Assembly: GCA_033344775.1 (NCBI GenBank) | Contig: JAWPMT010000005.1 | Span: forward strand, 1,781,501-1,845,500 | Origin: Cytophagales bacterium | GTDB lineage: Bacteria > Bacteroidota > Bacteroidia > Cytophagales > Cyclobacteriaceae | Direction of reading: 5' to 3' | Length of the DNA stretch: 64,000 bases | Shown: positions 28,653 through 37,730 of the stretch, in pieces | How positions within the stretch are numbered: position 1 is the stretch's first letter | How the letters are laid out: the number at the start of each line of letters is the position of its first letter | Position numbers and translations under genes: made by a program | Notes under the pieces: model-generated | What the model was told of the DNA's origin: nothing | Database searches by the model: none | Seen by the model: only the letters and a program-made list of their open reading frames with translations

Positions 28653-30001
28653 ATCAGTTGTCCCTGGAAATCCATACCACTTGCTAATGCTACAATTTTC
28701 TCCTCATTTTTCCGGAGCTTTCTTCGTTGAGCAGAAAGTATCCACTTCAGTTTGCCAACCTCACTCTGGTCATCATTTCGCAAGATCATGTTCGACCAAT
28801 TGATCAGGTTTTGTTCATCCAGGTATTTCGAAACCTGCACGATGAATAGCGTTATAGATCTTTTTCTAATCAATGACTCTAGTTGATCTGCCGGAATCAT
28901 CGAACTAACACACACGACACTGGAACTGGCGATCGTAGGAAATTGCTCATCCAAATTTCCGTCCTGCCACTGGGCACAACTCAGGAAATAACCCAGCATG
29001 TCCTTTTTGTCTACGATAAGGCTATCCCCTACTTCCTGATCCATGCTAAACTCAACCTTTCTTCCCGATTTTTCAATTTCAATACACGTATTAAAGATGA
29101 TGTCCTTGTAGTAATCCAGCATCCCGATCGCAAAGGGTGAATCCTCGGCTAACAGGGAGTTTTGAAAACTTGCAAAGAAGTGTAAATGCGAAGCAAATGG
29201 ATTGATCACTTCCGGAATACGAACAACAAGCTCTTTGTTCTTTGCGAAAATTTTCCAGACAATTCGTCGAACGTCATCCCCTGATTCAAAGTCTTTGTAA
29301 TTCAGAAAATCACCTTCTACTTTTTTACTGGTTGTCACTTTTTCCAGTTCTTCTTTTGCTTTGGAAGGTGGAATATCCGTTTGAGACACCTCACGCTTTT
29401 GTGAATAGAGATAAAAAGTCTTTTTGTCCTTTTTGAGCCAGGAAAAGCGAAAGAACTGCAAATAATCTTCGATAGAGAAAATGTAGCTCTTCACCTGATA
29501 CTGTGCCCTTTTCGTCAATTGCAGATCGGCTTGGCCTGCTTTGGCCCGTAAATCTTTCCAGCCTCCGGAAAATTGATTGATCACGATTGGCCCCACCATC
29601 GCCCCATCTTCAAAAACAAGCCAGGTTTTCAGGTAGCCTGCCAGTGGCATGATCGCTTTAGAAATGCTCAAAGTAGCCGGAACTTCACCCGCTTCGCCTT
29701 TCTGACCATCTTCCAACCCAATGGATAGTTCGACCTGTAATTGTTTGGATTTAATGGCCAGGAAAAGCCAGCAGATCAACGTGTATAAGCCTCCTAGTCC
29801 AATGATGGCGCCGGCAAAAATGGCGCTGAGCCAAATGAATACATCAAGGAATGGAGCATATTGAGATTCTTCGCCGTAGTACTCGTTGCGCACGAAGAGA
29901 TATAGTAGCAAGGCGGCCATAAAAAAGACCAACCCATTCCTTTTCAAAGGAATGAACTGCGTATAAAATCGAATAACAGATAAAAACTTATATCTCGTCA
30001 T
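28649..30001 (-). CDS. DUF58 domain membrane protein
   Basis: A 450-residue protein with two N-terminal membrane helices (residues ~20-90: LVFFMAALLLYLFVRN and FIWLSAIFAGAIIGLGGLYTLI) and the DUF58 signature region DFLNYKDFESGDDVRRIVWKIFAKNKELVVR near residues 230-262. The metal-binding DxSxS of VWA proteins is not obvious. First gene of the operon DUF58-transglutaminase-MoxR-TPR, all overlapping or within 7 bp. No separate BatA/BatB-type VWA gene is present in this cluster. Confidence 0.88.
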   Translation of the reverse strand: MTRYKFLSVIRFYTQFIPLKRNGLVFFMAALLLYLFVRNEYYGEESQYAPFLDVFIWLSAIFAGAIIGLGGLYTLICWLFLAIKSKQLQVELSIGLEDGQKGEAGEVPATLSISKAIMPLAGYLKTWLVFEDGAMVGPIVINQFSGGWKDLRAKAGQADLQLTKRAQYQVKSYIFSIEDYLQFFRFSWLKKDKKTFYLYSQKREVSQTDIPPSKAKEELEKVTTSKKVEGDFLNYKDFESGDDVRRIVWKIFAKNKELVVRIPEVINPFASHLHFFASFQNSLLAEDSPFAIGMLDYYKDIIFNTCIEIEKSGRKVEFSMDQEVGDSLIVDKKDMLGYFLSCAQWQDGNLDEQFPTIASSSVVCVSSMIPADQLESLIRKRSITLFIVQVSKYLDEQNLINWSNMILRNDDQSEVGKLKWILSAQRRKLRKNEEKIVALASGMDFQGQLI

Positions 30002-30076
30002 GCAATAGTCTGTTCTGTGCCGAGCAAAGATCAGCCAAGTTAAAACGGATTGTCTGACCGATGAAGTTAAATTAGG

Positions 30077-31345
30077 TTAATACCCATACTTCTCCTGCCA
30101 GCGAGCTCTCAAAAATTTTCTGAGTTCTTCCTCACGTGGGTTCTTGCCTGGGTCATAGAATTTGGTATTAGACAATTCGTCTGGCAAAAATTCCATTGCC
30201 GCGAAGTTGCCCGGATGATCGTGAGCGTACTTATACCCCTGACCATAACCAGAGTCTTTCATCAGTTTGGTTGGTGCATTTCTTATCGCCATTGGAACAG
30301 GCAAATCACCCTGTTCTTTCACCGCCTTTTGTGCAGCCCCGATGGCCATGTAGCTGGCATTACTCTTAGGTGAGCTCGCCAAATAAGTGGTGCACTGACT
30401 CAAGATGATTCGGCTTTCGGGATACCCGATCAGGTTCACCGCCTGAAAACAGCTGGTAGCCATGACCAGTGCCGTAGGATTTGCATTGCCTATGTCTTCA
30501 GAAGCAAGGATCACCAGGCGCCGGGCAATAAATTTTACATCTTCTCCGCCCTCAATCATGCGAGCCAAATAATAAACCGCTGCATTGGGATCGCTACCTC
30601 TAATGGACTTGATGAACGCACTGATGATGTCGTAGTGCATTTCTCCTTGCTTGTCATAAAGGATCGTCTTGCGCTGAGCAATATGAATCACTGTTTCGTC
30701 TTCTACGGCAATCTCAGTTCCTTCCTGGCTTTTGACCACCAACTCGAACAGATTCAATAGCTTGCGCGCATCTCCTCCGGACAGGTTGAAAAGGGCTTCT
30801 GTTTCTTTGAGTTCTACTTTCAGCCTTTTTAGCTCCTCGTCCTGGGCAAGGGCCCGATCGATGATGTCTAATAAGTCTTTTTTCTCCAGGTGATTCAAGG
30901 TGTAGACCTGGCTTCTGGAAAGCAAGGCACTGTTCACTTCGAAACTTGGGTTCTCTGTAGTGGCGCCAATAAGCGTGATCGTTCCTTTTTCAACTGCTCC
31001 CAATAGCGCATCTTGTTGGGCCTTGTTGAAACGATGAATCTCATCGATGAAGAGAATGCTTTTACTTCCTGGTCGCACTTTCGCGATGACTTCCCGGACT
31101 TCCTTCACCCCTGCACTGATCGCACTTAGGGTATGGAAGGGCAGCTTCACCTCATTGGCAATGATGTTGGCCATGGTCGTTTTCCCGGTTCCGGGAGGCC
31201 CCCACAAGATCATCGAAGGCACTCGCCCTTGTTGTATTGCCCTTCTAAGTACGCCCTTCTCCCCCACCAAATGGTCCTGACCAATGAGGTCATCCAGCGA
31301 TTTTGGGCGCATGCGTTCTGCTAAGGGAGAATGATCTTGAAACAT
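30077..31345 (-). CDS. rarA: Replication-associated recombination protein A (RarA/MgsA)
   Basis: AAA+ ATPase of the clamp-loader family acting at stalled replication forks. The 422 residues hold Walker [16 protein letters not shown] (~47-61), Walker [20 protein letters not shown] (~97-115), sensor 1 [14 protein letters not shown], and the RarA-specific C-terminal tetramerisation region ([35 protein letters not shown]). Length is normal. It is the last minus-strand gene before the DUF58 operon; 146 bp with a palindromic element separate it from the EamA gene upstream. Confidence 0.96.
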   Translation of the reverse strand: MFQDHSPLAERMRPKSLDDLIGQDHLVGEKGVLRRAIQQGRVPSMILWGPPGTGKTTMANIIANEVKLPFHTLSAISAGVKEVREVIAKVRPGSKSILFIDEIHRFNKAQQDALLGAVEKGTITLIGATTENPSFEVNSALLSRSQVYTLNHLEKKDLLDIIDRALAQDEELKRLKVELKETEALFNLSGGDARKLLNLFELVVKSQEGTEIAVEDETVIHIAQRKTILYDKQGEMHYDIISAFIKSIRGSDPNAAVYYLARMIEGGEDVKFIARRLVILASEDIGNANPTALVMATSCFQAVNLIGYPESRIILSQCTTYLASSPKSNASYMAIGAAQKAVKEQGDLPVPMAIRNAPTKLMKDSGYGQGYKYAHDHPGNFAAMEFLPDELSNTKFYDPGKNPREEELRKFLRARWQEKYGY

Positions 31346-31425
31346 CAGGACTAAAGTAGTGATTCTGGATTAAGAAGGGTTTTGTGAGGTCGTGGAATTT
31401 TCTTCGAAAGGTCTCTAAGAATAGC

Positions 31426-31484
31426 AAAATCCCCCGCCTTTCAGGCACCTCCTACGCGGGCCGCCCTTTGAAAAGGGGGATTTT
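31426..31484. repeat. Palindromic REP-like element
   Basis: AAAATCCCCC (31426-31435) and GGGGGATTTT (31475-31484) are perfect inverted arms; inside, GCCTTTCAGGCACCTCC pairs partly with GGCCGCCCTTTGAAAA. It lies 8 bp after the EamA stop and before rarA, so it could end the EamA transcript or be a dispersed repeat. Confidence 0.6.
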
Positions 31485-31491
31485 CGGTAGA

Positions 31492-32373
31492 TTATTTCCG
31501 CAACACGATCAAGTTGCTCAGAAGAATTAGAGAGATACCTCCAATCGACCAGACATTCAACGCGTAACCTTCCAGCAAAACGGAGATGACCAAAGCAGTG
31601 ACCGGAATGGTAATCAGTACATAAGCCGCTCGATCCGGGCCGATCTGACCGATCAAAGTAAGGTAAGCTCCAAACGCGGTGATGGAACCAAATACTGATA
31701 GGTAGAGCAATGAAAACACATATTCTGATTGCACATTGAATGTGGGGGCAATCCCCGAAAAAACAGCAATCAACGCCATTCCTAACGCGCCGTAGATCAT
31801 ACCAAACCCATTGGCTTGCAAGACCGGAATGCCCTTCGACTGATTGGAAGCAGAGGTGACATTACCAAGAGAGGCAAATACAACAGACAATACAAGAACA
31901 GCCACACTGTAAACTGGAATGGTTTCATAGTGAACACCCGTCAGGTCATTATAAAACAAGGCGAATGTTCCAGCCAGTCCAAGTCCGGCCCCTAAAAAGA
32001 CTTTGCGGACCGTTTTCTTACCCAGGAAAATCGTTCCGAAAAAAATATTGAAAAAGATAATGGTAGAAAAAGCGACAGCCACCAATGCACTCGTCAGTTC
32101 TTCCTCCGCTTCATACACCAGCCAGTAGTTCACCCCAAACAGCAGTACACCCTGAAGGGCCATTCGAGCATGTTCTACGAGGGTAAACTTCAAATTGATT
32201 TTTCGGATCAACGCGTAAGCCAACAAGATAAGACCAGCCAGAAAAAACCGGTAGCTCACAGACCAAAGCGGATCTACCTGACCCAGTTGAAACTTGATCA
32301 CGTACCACGTAGACCCCCAAATCAATGCGGGGACTACAAAAAGAACAACCTTTGAACCGCTGTATTGCGACAT
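31492..32373 (-). CDS. EamA/DMT family transporter
   Basis: A 293-residue inner-membrane protein with ten predicted helices in two EamA repeats (FVVPALIWGSTWYVIKFQLGQVDPLWSVSYRFFLAG; second repeat near 150-290). The first-helix WGSTW and the RFFLAG of helix 2 are family hallmarks. Members export amino acids, purines or drugs; the substrate is not evident. It starts 7 bp after the threonine aldolase gene, in one operon with it; an amino-acid exporter beside an aldolase is plausible but unproven. Confidence 0.88.
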   Translation of the reverse strand: MSQYSGSKVVLFVVPALIWGSTWYVIKFQLGQVDPLWSVSYRFFLAGLILLAYALIRKINLKFTLVEHARMALQGVLLFGVNYWLVYEAEEELTSALVAVAFSTIIFFNIFFGTIFLGKKTVRKVFLGAGLGLAGTFALFYNDLTGVHYETIPVYSVAVLVLSVVFASLGNVTSASNQSKGIPVLQANGFGMIYGALGMALIAVFSGIAPTFNVQSEYVFSLLYLSVFGSITAFGAYLTLIGQIGPDRAAYVLITIPVTALVISVLLEGYALNVWSIGGISLILLSNLIVLRK

Positions 32374-32380
32374 GATTGAA

Positions 32381-33397
32381 TCAGGAGATTTTTTTGAATA
32401 CCTTGATCAATTCTTCCAGGTGCGCATTGGTAAAATCCAGGTGCGTTACAAAACGAACGAGCCCTGGTCCAAATCCTACGGCAGCTACACCATTAGCACT
32501 GAGCTGATCCAACATCCATTTTTCAGATTTCCCTTCCAAAGCCAGGATCACAATATTGGTATCTACAGGATACACCTCTTTGACATAAGAAATTTTCGCT
32601 GCTTCATCACCGATGGTACGTGCACGGTCATGGTCTTCCTTCAACCGATCTACATGATGATCTAATGCGTAGCTACAAGCCGCTGCCAGGAAGCCCGCCT
32701 GACGCATGCCACCGCCAAATACTTTTCGGACTCTTCGCGCTTGTTTGATGTTTGATTTAGTACCCAACAAAACAGAACCTACCGGGGCTCCCAATCCTTT
32801 GGAAAAACACACGGAAATGGTATCGAAAATGTCACCAAAATCTTTCGGCGAGATGCCTGACTCGACAATGGCATTGAACAATCGTGCTCCATCGAGGTGC
32901 AGCGCCAGACCATGCTCATCGCATACTGCATGTATCTTGCGCAATTCCTCCAATGAATAGTAGCTTCCCCCGCCTTTATTCATGGTATTTTCCAGCGAAA
33001 CCAATTGGGTCCGAGGAAAATGAATGTCATCAGGATTGATGCTGGTCGCAATTTGATCTGCCGTCAAACGTCCCCGATCCCCTTCCAACAATTTGGGGGA
33101 TAACATCGAATTGTAAGCCAGTCCTCCTCCTTCGTACAAATAAATATGTGAGTGCTTATGGCAGACTACCTCATCCTGAGGTTGGGTCAAAATCCGCAAC
33201 CCGATTTGATTGGTCATGGTCCCAGACGGACAATAAAGGGCCGCTTCCATGCCAAAAAGATCAGCCACCTTAGCCTGCAAGGCATTGACCGAAGGATCAG
33301 ACTCAAAGACATCATCTCCTACTTCTGCTGAAAACATAGCCTCCTGCATCCCTTTGGTCGGCTTGGTTACTGTATCGCTTCTAAGATCAATCATCAT
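32381..33397 (-). CDS. Low-specificity threonine aldolase (PLP-dependent)
   Basis: Cleaves threonine or allo-threonine to glycine and acetaldehyde. The 338 residues begin [15 protein letters not shown], typical of the GLY1/LtaE family; they include [18 protein letters not shown], the PLP-stacking and aspartate region [13 protein letters not shown] (~170-183), and the PLP lysine in [14 protein letters not shown] (~195-208). Conserved [15 protein letters not shown] follows. The start overlaps the HTTM gene end by 11 bp. Fold type I; cytosolic. Confidence 0.93.
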   Translation of the reverse strand: MMIDLRSDTVTKPTKGMQEAMFSAEVGDDVFESDPSVNALQAKVADLFGMEAALYCPSGTMTNQIGLRILTQPQDEVVCHKHSHIYLYEGGGLAYNSMLSPKLLEGDRGRLTADQIATSINPDDIHFPRTQLVSLENTMNKGGGSYYSLEELRKIHAVCDEHGLALHLDGARLFNAIVESGISPKDFGDIFDTISVCFSKGLGAPVGSVLLGTKSNIKQARRVRKVFGGGMRQAGFLAAACSYALDHHVDRLKEDHDRARTIGDEAAKISYVKEVYPVDTNIVILALEGKSEKWMLDQLSANGVAAVGFGPGLVRFVTHLDFTNAHLEELIKVFKKIS

Positions 33398-34706
33398 ATT
33401 CTGGTGTTAACTTCCAATCGGCATGTCCGAAAAAATTCCACTTCACTTTCGTAAGATCAACCTCCGGATCTACCGGCCTATGTTTCGGATTACCATTCAA
33501 GGACATTTTAAAATGGGCGTAAACAGCTACTTCTTTCCATCCTTTCTCTTCGTAGATCGTTTTTAGTCGTTGCGCAAATTGCCAAGTCATGTCCGGGAAA
33601 GTGGCCACTTTAGCATATTGCTTGTAAGTCAGGTATTCTCTTGGATTGACCCATTCTTGCTTGCCTGACTTTTGATCCTTAACCAGATAATTGCCTGTCC
33701 CGCTTTTTGATCGCAGCATCATTCTCCAGCTATATTTATGACCTTCTTCTGTCCAATTCACATTTCCAGGAACAAACCAGTGGCGTAATGGCAATGCCAC
33801 CTGAATAACAAGATAAATCACGACCGAATAGGTGGCCCATATGGGGAAAGTGCCTGTTTTGGGGGTTACGGGTTGCTTTTTTCGGAGGAATACTTTCCTA
33901 ATGGATTCTCCCGGATAAAAGAACACTGAAAACAAGATCATCAGATAAGGGAAAATCCCAATCTGAAAAACAGCCGAATTGAACAAATTAAAGAATAAGG
34001 ACAGGAAAAAGCCCAATTTTCTAGTTCTGTGGTTCAGCAACAAAAAGACGATGATACCATCATAAAGGATACCCCCGTAAGCAACGAAATAGTGCATCCA
34101 TTCTTTTTGCAGCAATGGGCCAATCAGGAAGTAATTGCGTTTGATATGGAACCAAATGGCGATGGGTTTGGCTTGAAGCCAATCGGGATAAACTTTGTTG
34201 ATGCTGGCAAAAACATAGACGATGGCCACCTGAGCTATGAACAAAAACACGAACCCATAGGAGGCTGTTTCTTTGCGGTTCGTCCATCCCAGTTTGACAT
34301 CCACGGAATAGACTTTATGTGCTGGTAAAAAGGCCATTAGCCCAGAGAGAATGATCAGCAAATAGTAGTGATTGTTGTAGCTGGATTTTTGCATGACGTA
34401 AGAGCCAAACCACAACAAACAAAACATAATGGAAGAGAGGCGATAGGCAAACCCGATCATCATGAAAAGGCCAAACAAGCCCATCAGGAAAAAATAGTAG
34501 TACATGCCATTACCATCGAAAGGCTGCAACCACTCAAACCCAATGTAAGAGAACGTAAAATCAGGCTCTATGAATACACGACGGACCCATCCTGTAAGGA
34601 TAGCCCCCCAGCATTCGGCCATCAGTAAAAAACCAAAGCCTATGCGAAACACAACAATGTTGCTGTTGTCGACTTCTCTGCCAAGAAATGCTTGTAATTG
34701 TTTCAT
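33387..34706 (-). CDS. HTTM-domain membrane protein (vitamin K-dependent carboxylase-like)
   Basis: A 439-residue protein with several membrane helices in the first 300 residues ([61 protein letters not shown]) and a soluble C-terminal part ([27 protein letters not shown]). This pattern, including [15 protein letters not shown], is that of the horizontally transferred transmembrane (HTTM) family related to vitamin K-dependent gamma-glutamyl carboxylase. Whether the bacterial enzyme carboxylates anything is unknown. The ATG at 34706 is preferred to a TTG at 34721. First gene of an operon with threonine aldolase and EamA. Confidence 0.88.
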   Translation of the reverse strand: MKQLQAFLGREVDNSNIVVFRIGFGFLLMAECWGAILTGWVRRVFIEPDFTFSYIGFEWLQPFDGNGMYYYFFLMGLFGLFMMIGFAYRLSSIMFCLLWFGSYVMQKSSYNNHYYLLIILSGLMAFLPAHKVYSVDVKLGWTNRKETASYGFVFLFIAQVAIVYVFASINKVYPDWLQAKPIAIWFHIKRNYFLIGPLLQKEWMHYFVAYGGILYDGIIVFLLLNHRTRKLGFFLSLFFNLFNSAVFQIGIFPYLMILFSVFFYPGESIRKVFLRKKQPVTPKTGTFPIWATYSVVIYLVIQVALPLRHWFVPGNVNWTEEGHKYSWRMMLRSKSGTGNYLVKDQKSGKQEWVNPREYLTYKQYAKVATFPDMTWQFAQRLKTIYEEKGWKEVAVYAHFKMSLNGNPKHRPVDPEVDLTKVKWNFFGHADWKLTPEYDD

Positions 34707-35204
34707 AGGACTTGTTCGCAAGACGAAATTAGTCCATGAATTGCGAATCGGGAATGATGGTTCAAGGGAAATGACCTGAGGCTTACAAAAAAATTAAAAT
34801 GGAAAATTGAAGGATGGAATTGCGGCGTTTAGCTGTTTGGGTTTATAGGAAAATCCTTGAAATACTAAAAAAAGAAAAGGGCACCCCGTCGGGACCCCTT
34901 TTACTAAACCAATGTGTTTTTCTAAAGAGAAATTATGCTTTCTATACGAAAGGACCTTTCATATTGTTTCCAATTCTGCAGCAATTTAGCAATAATATTC
35001 TGTAATAAAAGCTTTTAACAAATTTTATAACCATAGTTTCCTTCACAAGAAAGTATTTTATATAGGTTTTTATACCATTTCAAACGTTTTCCTTACCATT
35101 TTCCAGTCCTTTTTACTACCGGCCCATACAGGCTCTCTTTCTTAAGAATCTGGAAAAAACTTAGTCATCCTTATTGTAAAAGGTTCAGCTTGAGAATCTC
35201 ATCA
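34707..35204. other. Intergenic region with a minus-strand terminator; possible small RNA
   Basis: About 500 AT-rich bases with no convincing gene. The HTTM gene reads left from 34706 and kdsD reads right from 35220, so a terminator inside (34864-34902) has no annotated transcript to stop. The minus strand upstream of it (34903 to about 35150) contains candidate -33/-7-like words (TTTG, TATAAAA) and no long ORF. A 63-codon plus-strand frame at 34814-35005 runs through the terminator and is rejected. Confidence 0.45.
34864..34902 (-). terminator. Minus-strand terminator-like hairpin
   Basis: AAAAGGG (34875-34881) pairs with CCCTTTT (34896-34902), and CCC/GGG pair inside around CGT with a 2x2 bulge. 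Read on the minus strand the stem is followed by CTTTTTTTAG, a good U-tract; on the plus strand only TTTTAC follows. It therefore points to a transcript coming from the right. Confidence 0.55.
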
Positions 35205-35212
35205 TATCTTTG
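35205..35212 (+). promoter_or_regulatory. -7 promoter element of the KDO operon
   Basis: TATCTTTG is a perfect TANNTTTG and ends only 7 nt before the kdsD ATG at 35220, implying a nearly leaderless mRNA. A TTG at the ideal -33 distance is not evident. Confidence 0.35.
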
Positions 35213-35219
35213 ACCCACT

Positions 35220-35828
35220 TTGATGAACCCACAGAACAAGATCGCCGAATTGATCCAACAGGAAATTGCAGCCTTGCAAAACATCCCATTGGGACCTGAA
35301 CTCCATGAGACCGTCGAACTCATTCACCAACAGGTACACAAAATGAATGCCAAACTTGTCTTCAGCGGCATGGGAAAAGCAGGACAGGTTGGAAGCAACA
35401 TCGCCACAACGCTCTCCTCTACCGGGACTCCTTCCATATTTTTGCACCCTTCGGAAGCGCAACATGGTGATTTGGGCATTTTACAGCCCAATGATGTCCT
35501 TTTTCTGGTCTCCAATTCTGGTAAAACTACCGAAATCCTACTGCTGGTTCAATTGGCTAAATCGCTTTATCCGGAGGTAAAAATTATCTGCATGACGGGT
35601 CATCCGGACAGTCCACTGTCCGAAAAAGCGGACATCACTCTTTTCACCGGAAATCCGAACGAAATCTGCCCACTTGGACTTACGCCAACCACAAGCACAA
35701 CCGTTATGGGTGTGATCGGAGATATGTTGGTGGTCATGTTGATGGAAAAGATCAATTTCACCGTAAAGGACTATGCCCAACGACATCACAGTGGCTACCT
35801 GGGTGAAAAAAGTAGAAATCATGAATAA
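35220..35828 (+). CDS. kdsD: Arabinose-5-phosphate isomerase, SIS domain only
   Basis: Converts ribulose 5-phosphate to arabinose 5-phosphate, the first KDO precursor. The 202 residues are one SIS domain: VFSGMGKAGQVGSNIATTLSSTGTPSIFLHPSEAQHGDLG (about 42-81), LFLVSNSGKTTE (~91-102) and the PTTSTTVMGVIGD helix. The pair of CBS domains that usually follows in KdsD/KpsF (about 320 residues) is absent, so this is a short form, complete as encoded since the stop lies at the end of KdsA overlap. Its last 8 bases overlap kdsA. The operon context makes the assignment stronger than sequence alone. Confidence 0.88.
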   Translation: MMNPQNKIAELIQQEIAALQNIPLGPELHETVELIHQQVHKMNAKLVFSGMGKAGQVGSNIATTLSSTGTPSIFLHPSEAQHGDLGILQPNDVLFLVSNSGKTTEILLLVQLAKSLYPEVKIICMTGHPDSPLSEKADITLFTGNPNEICPLGLTPTTSTTVMGVIGDMLVVMLMEKINFTVKDYAQRHHSGYLGEKSRNHE

Positions 35829-36603
35829 ACTATTCCTCATTGCCGGGCCTTGTGTGGTCGAAAATGATGAGACACCTTACTTAATCGCTGAGCGAGTAGC
35901 AGGCATCTGCCAAAACTTAGGCATTGATTACATCTTCAAAGCTTCCTTCAAGAAAGCCAACCGGACGAGTTTATCGAGTTTTACAGGAGTGGATAAAACT
36001 CAGGCCCTGGAAATCATTCAGGGTGTGGGAAAGCAATTTGATGTACCCACCATCACTGATATTCACGAATCTCATGAGGTAGATGAGGTCGCAGCTTTTG
36101 TGGACCACCTTCAAATCCCGGCATTCCTGTGTCGGCAAACGGATCTGTTGCTCGCCGCTGGTAATACAGGAAAAGGTGTCAACATCAAAAAGGGCCAGTT
36201 CCTTTCACCTGAGGCCATGCAGTTCCCGCTCGAGAAAGTACAATCAACTGGAAATAACAACATTTGGCTTTGTGAGCGGGGTGTAACTCACGGATATGAA
36301 AATCTGATCGTGGACGTCACATCCATTGCCCGGATGAAAAAACTGGGAGCACCTGTGGTGATGGATTGTACCCATGCCCTGCAACAACCGAATAAATCCG
36401 ATGGTGTCAGTGGTGGAAATCCCGATATGATCGAAACGGTAGCATTATCGGCAGTGGCCACCGGAGCTGATGGCCTGTTCATCGAAACACACCCCGATCC
36501 CGCTTATGCCCTGAGTGATGGAAAATCCATGCTACAAATCGATCGTCTAGAAGCGATCTTAAATCGAGTGCTCAAAGTACGCAACGCGCTGAATGATGAG
36601 TAA
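35821..36603 (+). CDS. kdsA: 3-deoxy-8-phosphooctulonate synthase (KDO-8-P synthase)
   Basis: Condenses phosphoenolpyruvate with arabinose 5-phosphate to KDO 8-phosphate for lipopolysaccharide. The 260 residues contain LIAGPCVVE at the start, FKASFKKANRTS (~35-46), IPAFLCRQTDLL, NIKKGQFLSP (~117-126) and the VMDCTHALQQP and HPDPAYALSDGKSML segments of the family. An ATG at 35773 is also in frame, but the domain begins immediately at 35821 (MNKLFLIAGPC) and that start overlaps kdsD by 8 bp. A Cys at the PCVVE motif and another in VMDCTH could mean the metal-independent or metal-dependent class; not decided. Confidence 0.96.
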   Translation: MNKLFLIAGPCVVENDETPYLIAERVAGICQNLGIDYIFKASFKKANRTSLSSFTGVDKTQALEIIQGVGKQFDVPTITDIHESHEVDEVAAFVDHLQIPAFLCRQTDLLLAAGNTGKGVNIKKGQFLSPEAMQFPLEKVQSTGNNNIWLCERGVTHGYENLIVDVTSIARMKKLGAPVVMDCTHALQQPNKSDGVSGGNPDMIETVALSAVATGADGLFIETHPDPAYALSDGKSMLQIDRLEAILNRVLKVRNALNDE

Positions 36604-37084
36604 AAAACCAATCAAACTACTGATACTTGATGTCGATGGCACCCTGACAGATGGGGGTGTTTATATTTCTGAAAAGGGAGAACAGTCTAAGAAGTTCAAC
36701 GTGAAAGATGGCATGGGGATCGTGGTGTTGAATAAGATGGGCATTGAAGTTGGGATCATCAGTCACAGCAGTGTTTCAGAAATGATCTCTAATCGCGCGA
36801 ATACCCTCAAGCTTAATTACGTTTATGTGGGGCAAAAGCCTAAACTAGAGGTACTGCAGGATTGGTTACAGGAATTGAAGATCACCTTAGAAGAAGTGGC
36901 CTATATGGGTGATGATATCAATGACCTGGACGTCATAGAAGTATGTGGCTTCACAGCATGTCCTTCAGACGCCATGGCCATCGTCAAAGAAAAAGTGGAT
37001 CATGTTATGACCATGAAAGGTGGTGAAGGAGCGGTCAGAGAATTCATCGATCACTACCTACTGGATAAGCCACTTGGGTATTAG
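36593..37084 (+). CDS. kdsC: KDO-8-phosphate phosphatase (HAD family)
   Basis: Removes phosphate from KDO 8-phosphate. The 163-residue HAD protein has motif I LILDVDGTLTDGG (~9-21), motif II-like IISHSSVSE, the lysine in QKPKLEVL and motif III MGDDINDLDVI (~103-113), with no cap domain, as usual for C0-type tetrameric KdsC. Start is ATGATG at 36593/36596, overlapping kdsA by 11 or 8 bp. It closes the kdsD-kdsA-kdsC operon; kdsB (CMP-KDO synthetase) is not in the window. Its 3' end overlaps the convergent DoxX gene by 41 bp. Confidence 0.94.
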   Translation: MMSKKPIKLLILDVDGTLTDGGVYISEKGEQSKKFNVKDGMGIVVLNKMGIEVGIISHSSVSEMISNRANTLKLNYVYVGQKPKLEVLQDWLQELKITLEEVAYMGDDINDLDVIEVCGFTACPSDAMAIVKEKVDHVMTMKGGEGAVREFIDHYLLDKPLGY

Positions 37085-37469
37085 GAACCAAATAAGCCAA
37101 CACCCCACAAACCAGGGCTACCACCGCCATTCCAAATAAGAATCCGTCATCATCAGCCACCGCAATCCCCAGGATCAGTAAATGAGAAACCACTGCCCCG
37201 GACATAACGCCGATGGTCAACAGGGCACCCCATTTTGTAAACCTTGGAACAAACAACAGTATAGAAGCGAGCAATTCTCCTATTCCGGTGCCGATCCGTA
37301 CCAACCACTCCAGATCAGATGAACCCAACAAGAAACTGGTGACCCCACCAAACAGGTTTTTCGATTCTTCTAGCGCTTCGGGTCCACCTAGTCCGAATTT
37401 GAAATAAAGGGTTTGCAACATGATCAGAGCAGCAATCACGCGAGGTAAGTAGTATTTGAGCTTTTGCAT
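37044..37469 (-). CDS. DoxX-like small membrane protein
   Basis: A 141-residue protein with four predicted helices (LPRVIAALIMLQTLYFKF, LVRIGTGIGELLASILLFV, KWGALLTIGVMSGAVVSHLLILG, FGMAVVALVCGVLAYLV). The order and the GxGEL motif in helix 2 are those of the DoxX/DoxD family, with various quinol- or redox-linked roles; function here is unknown. The ATG at 37469 is chosen; a TTG 18 codons upstream is less likely. Its stop lies inside kdsC, 41 bp of convergent overlap. Confidence 0.82.
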   Translation of the reverse strand: MQKLKYYLPRVIAALIMLQTLYFKFGLGGPEALEESKNLFGGVTSFLLGSSDLEWLVRIGTGIGELLASILLFVPRFTKWGALLTIGVMSGAVVSHLLILGIAVADDDGFLFGMAVVALVCGVLAYLVPNTQVAYPVGSDR

Positions 37470-37616
37470 CTTTCTATGTGTATGACACAAACATAGAAAA
37501 ACACGCCGCTGGCATTTGCCCACTCCTTGACACTTTAATCAAAGTAAGAGGTGTCAAACATTCAAAAGGTTGAGATGATAACTCTTTGGAAATAACTCCA
37601 AATGAGGCGTAGTGCC

Positions 37617-37640
37617 CTCGCAGGTGTTATCACCTGCGAG
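37617..37640. repeat. Perfect 10-bp hairpin
   Basis: CTCGCAGGTG TTAT CACCTGCGAG forms a perfect stem with a 4-nt loop, 148 bp upstream of the DoxX start and beside the end of the reductase gene at 37731. No U-tract follows on either side. Looks like a dispersed palindrome or a protein-binding site. Confidence 0.65.
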
Positions 37641-37730
37641 AATGCTAGTGAGAAGTCGAAGACTTAAAATTATATATTAGCCTCAGTCACAAACTGAAGC
37701 TAGGGTCCGATATGACAACCTTAGATTAGA

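Noticed and set aside
34814-35005. 63-codon plus-strand frame between HTTM gene and kdsD
   Set aside because: It runs through a terminator-like hairpin, has no recognisable pattern or start signal, and lies in AT-rich DNA.
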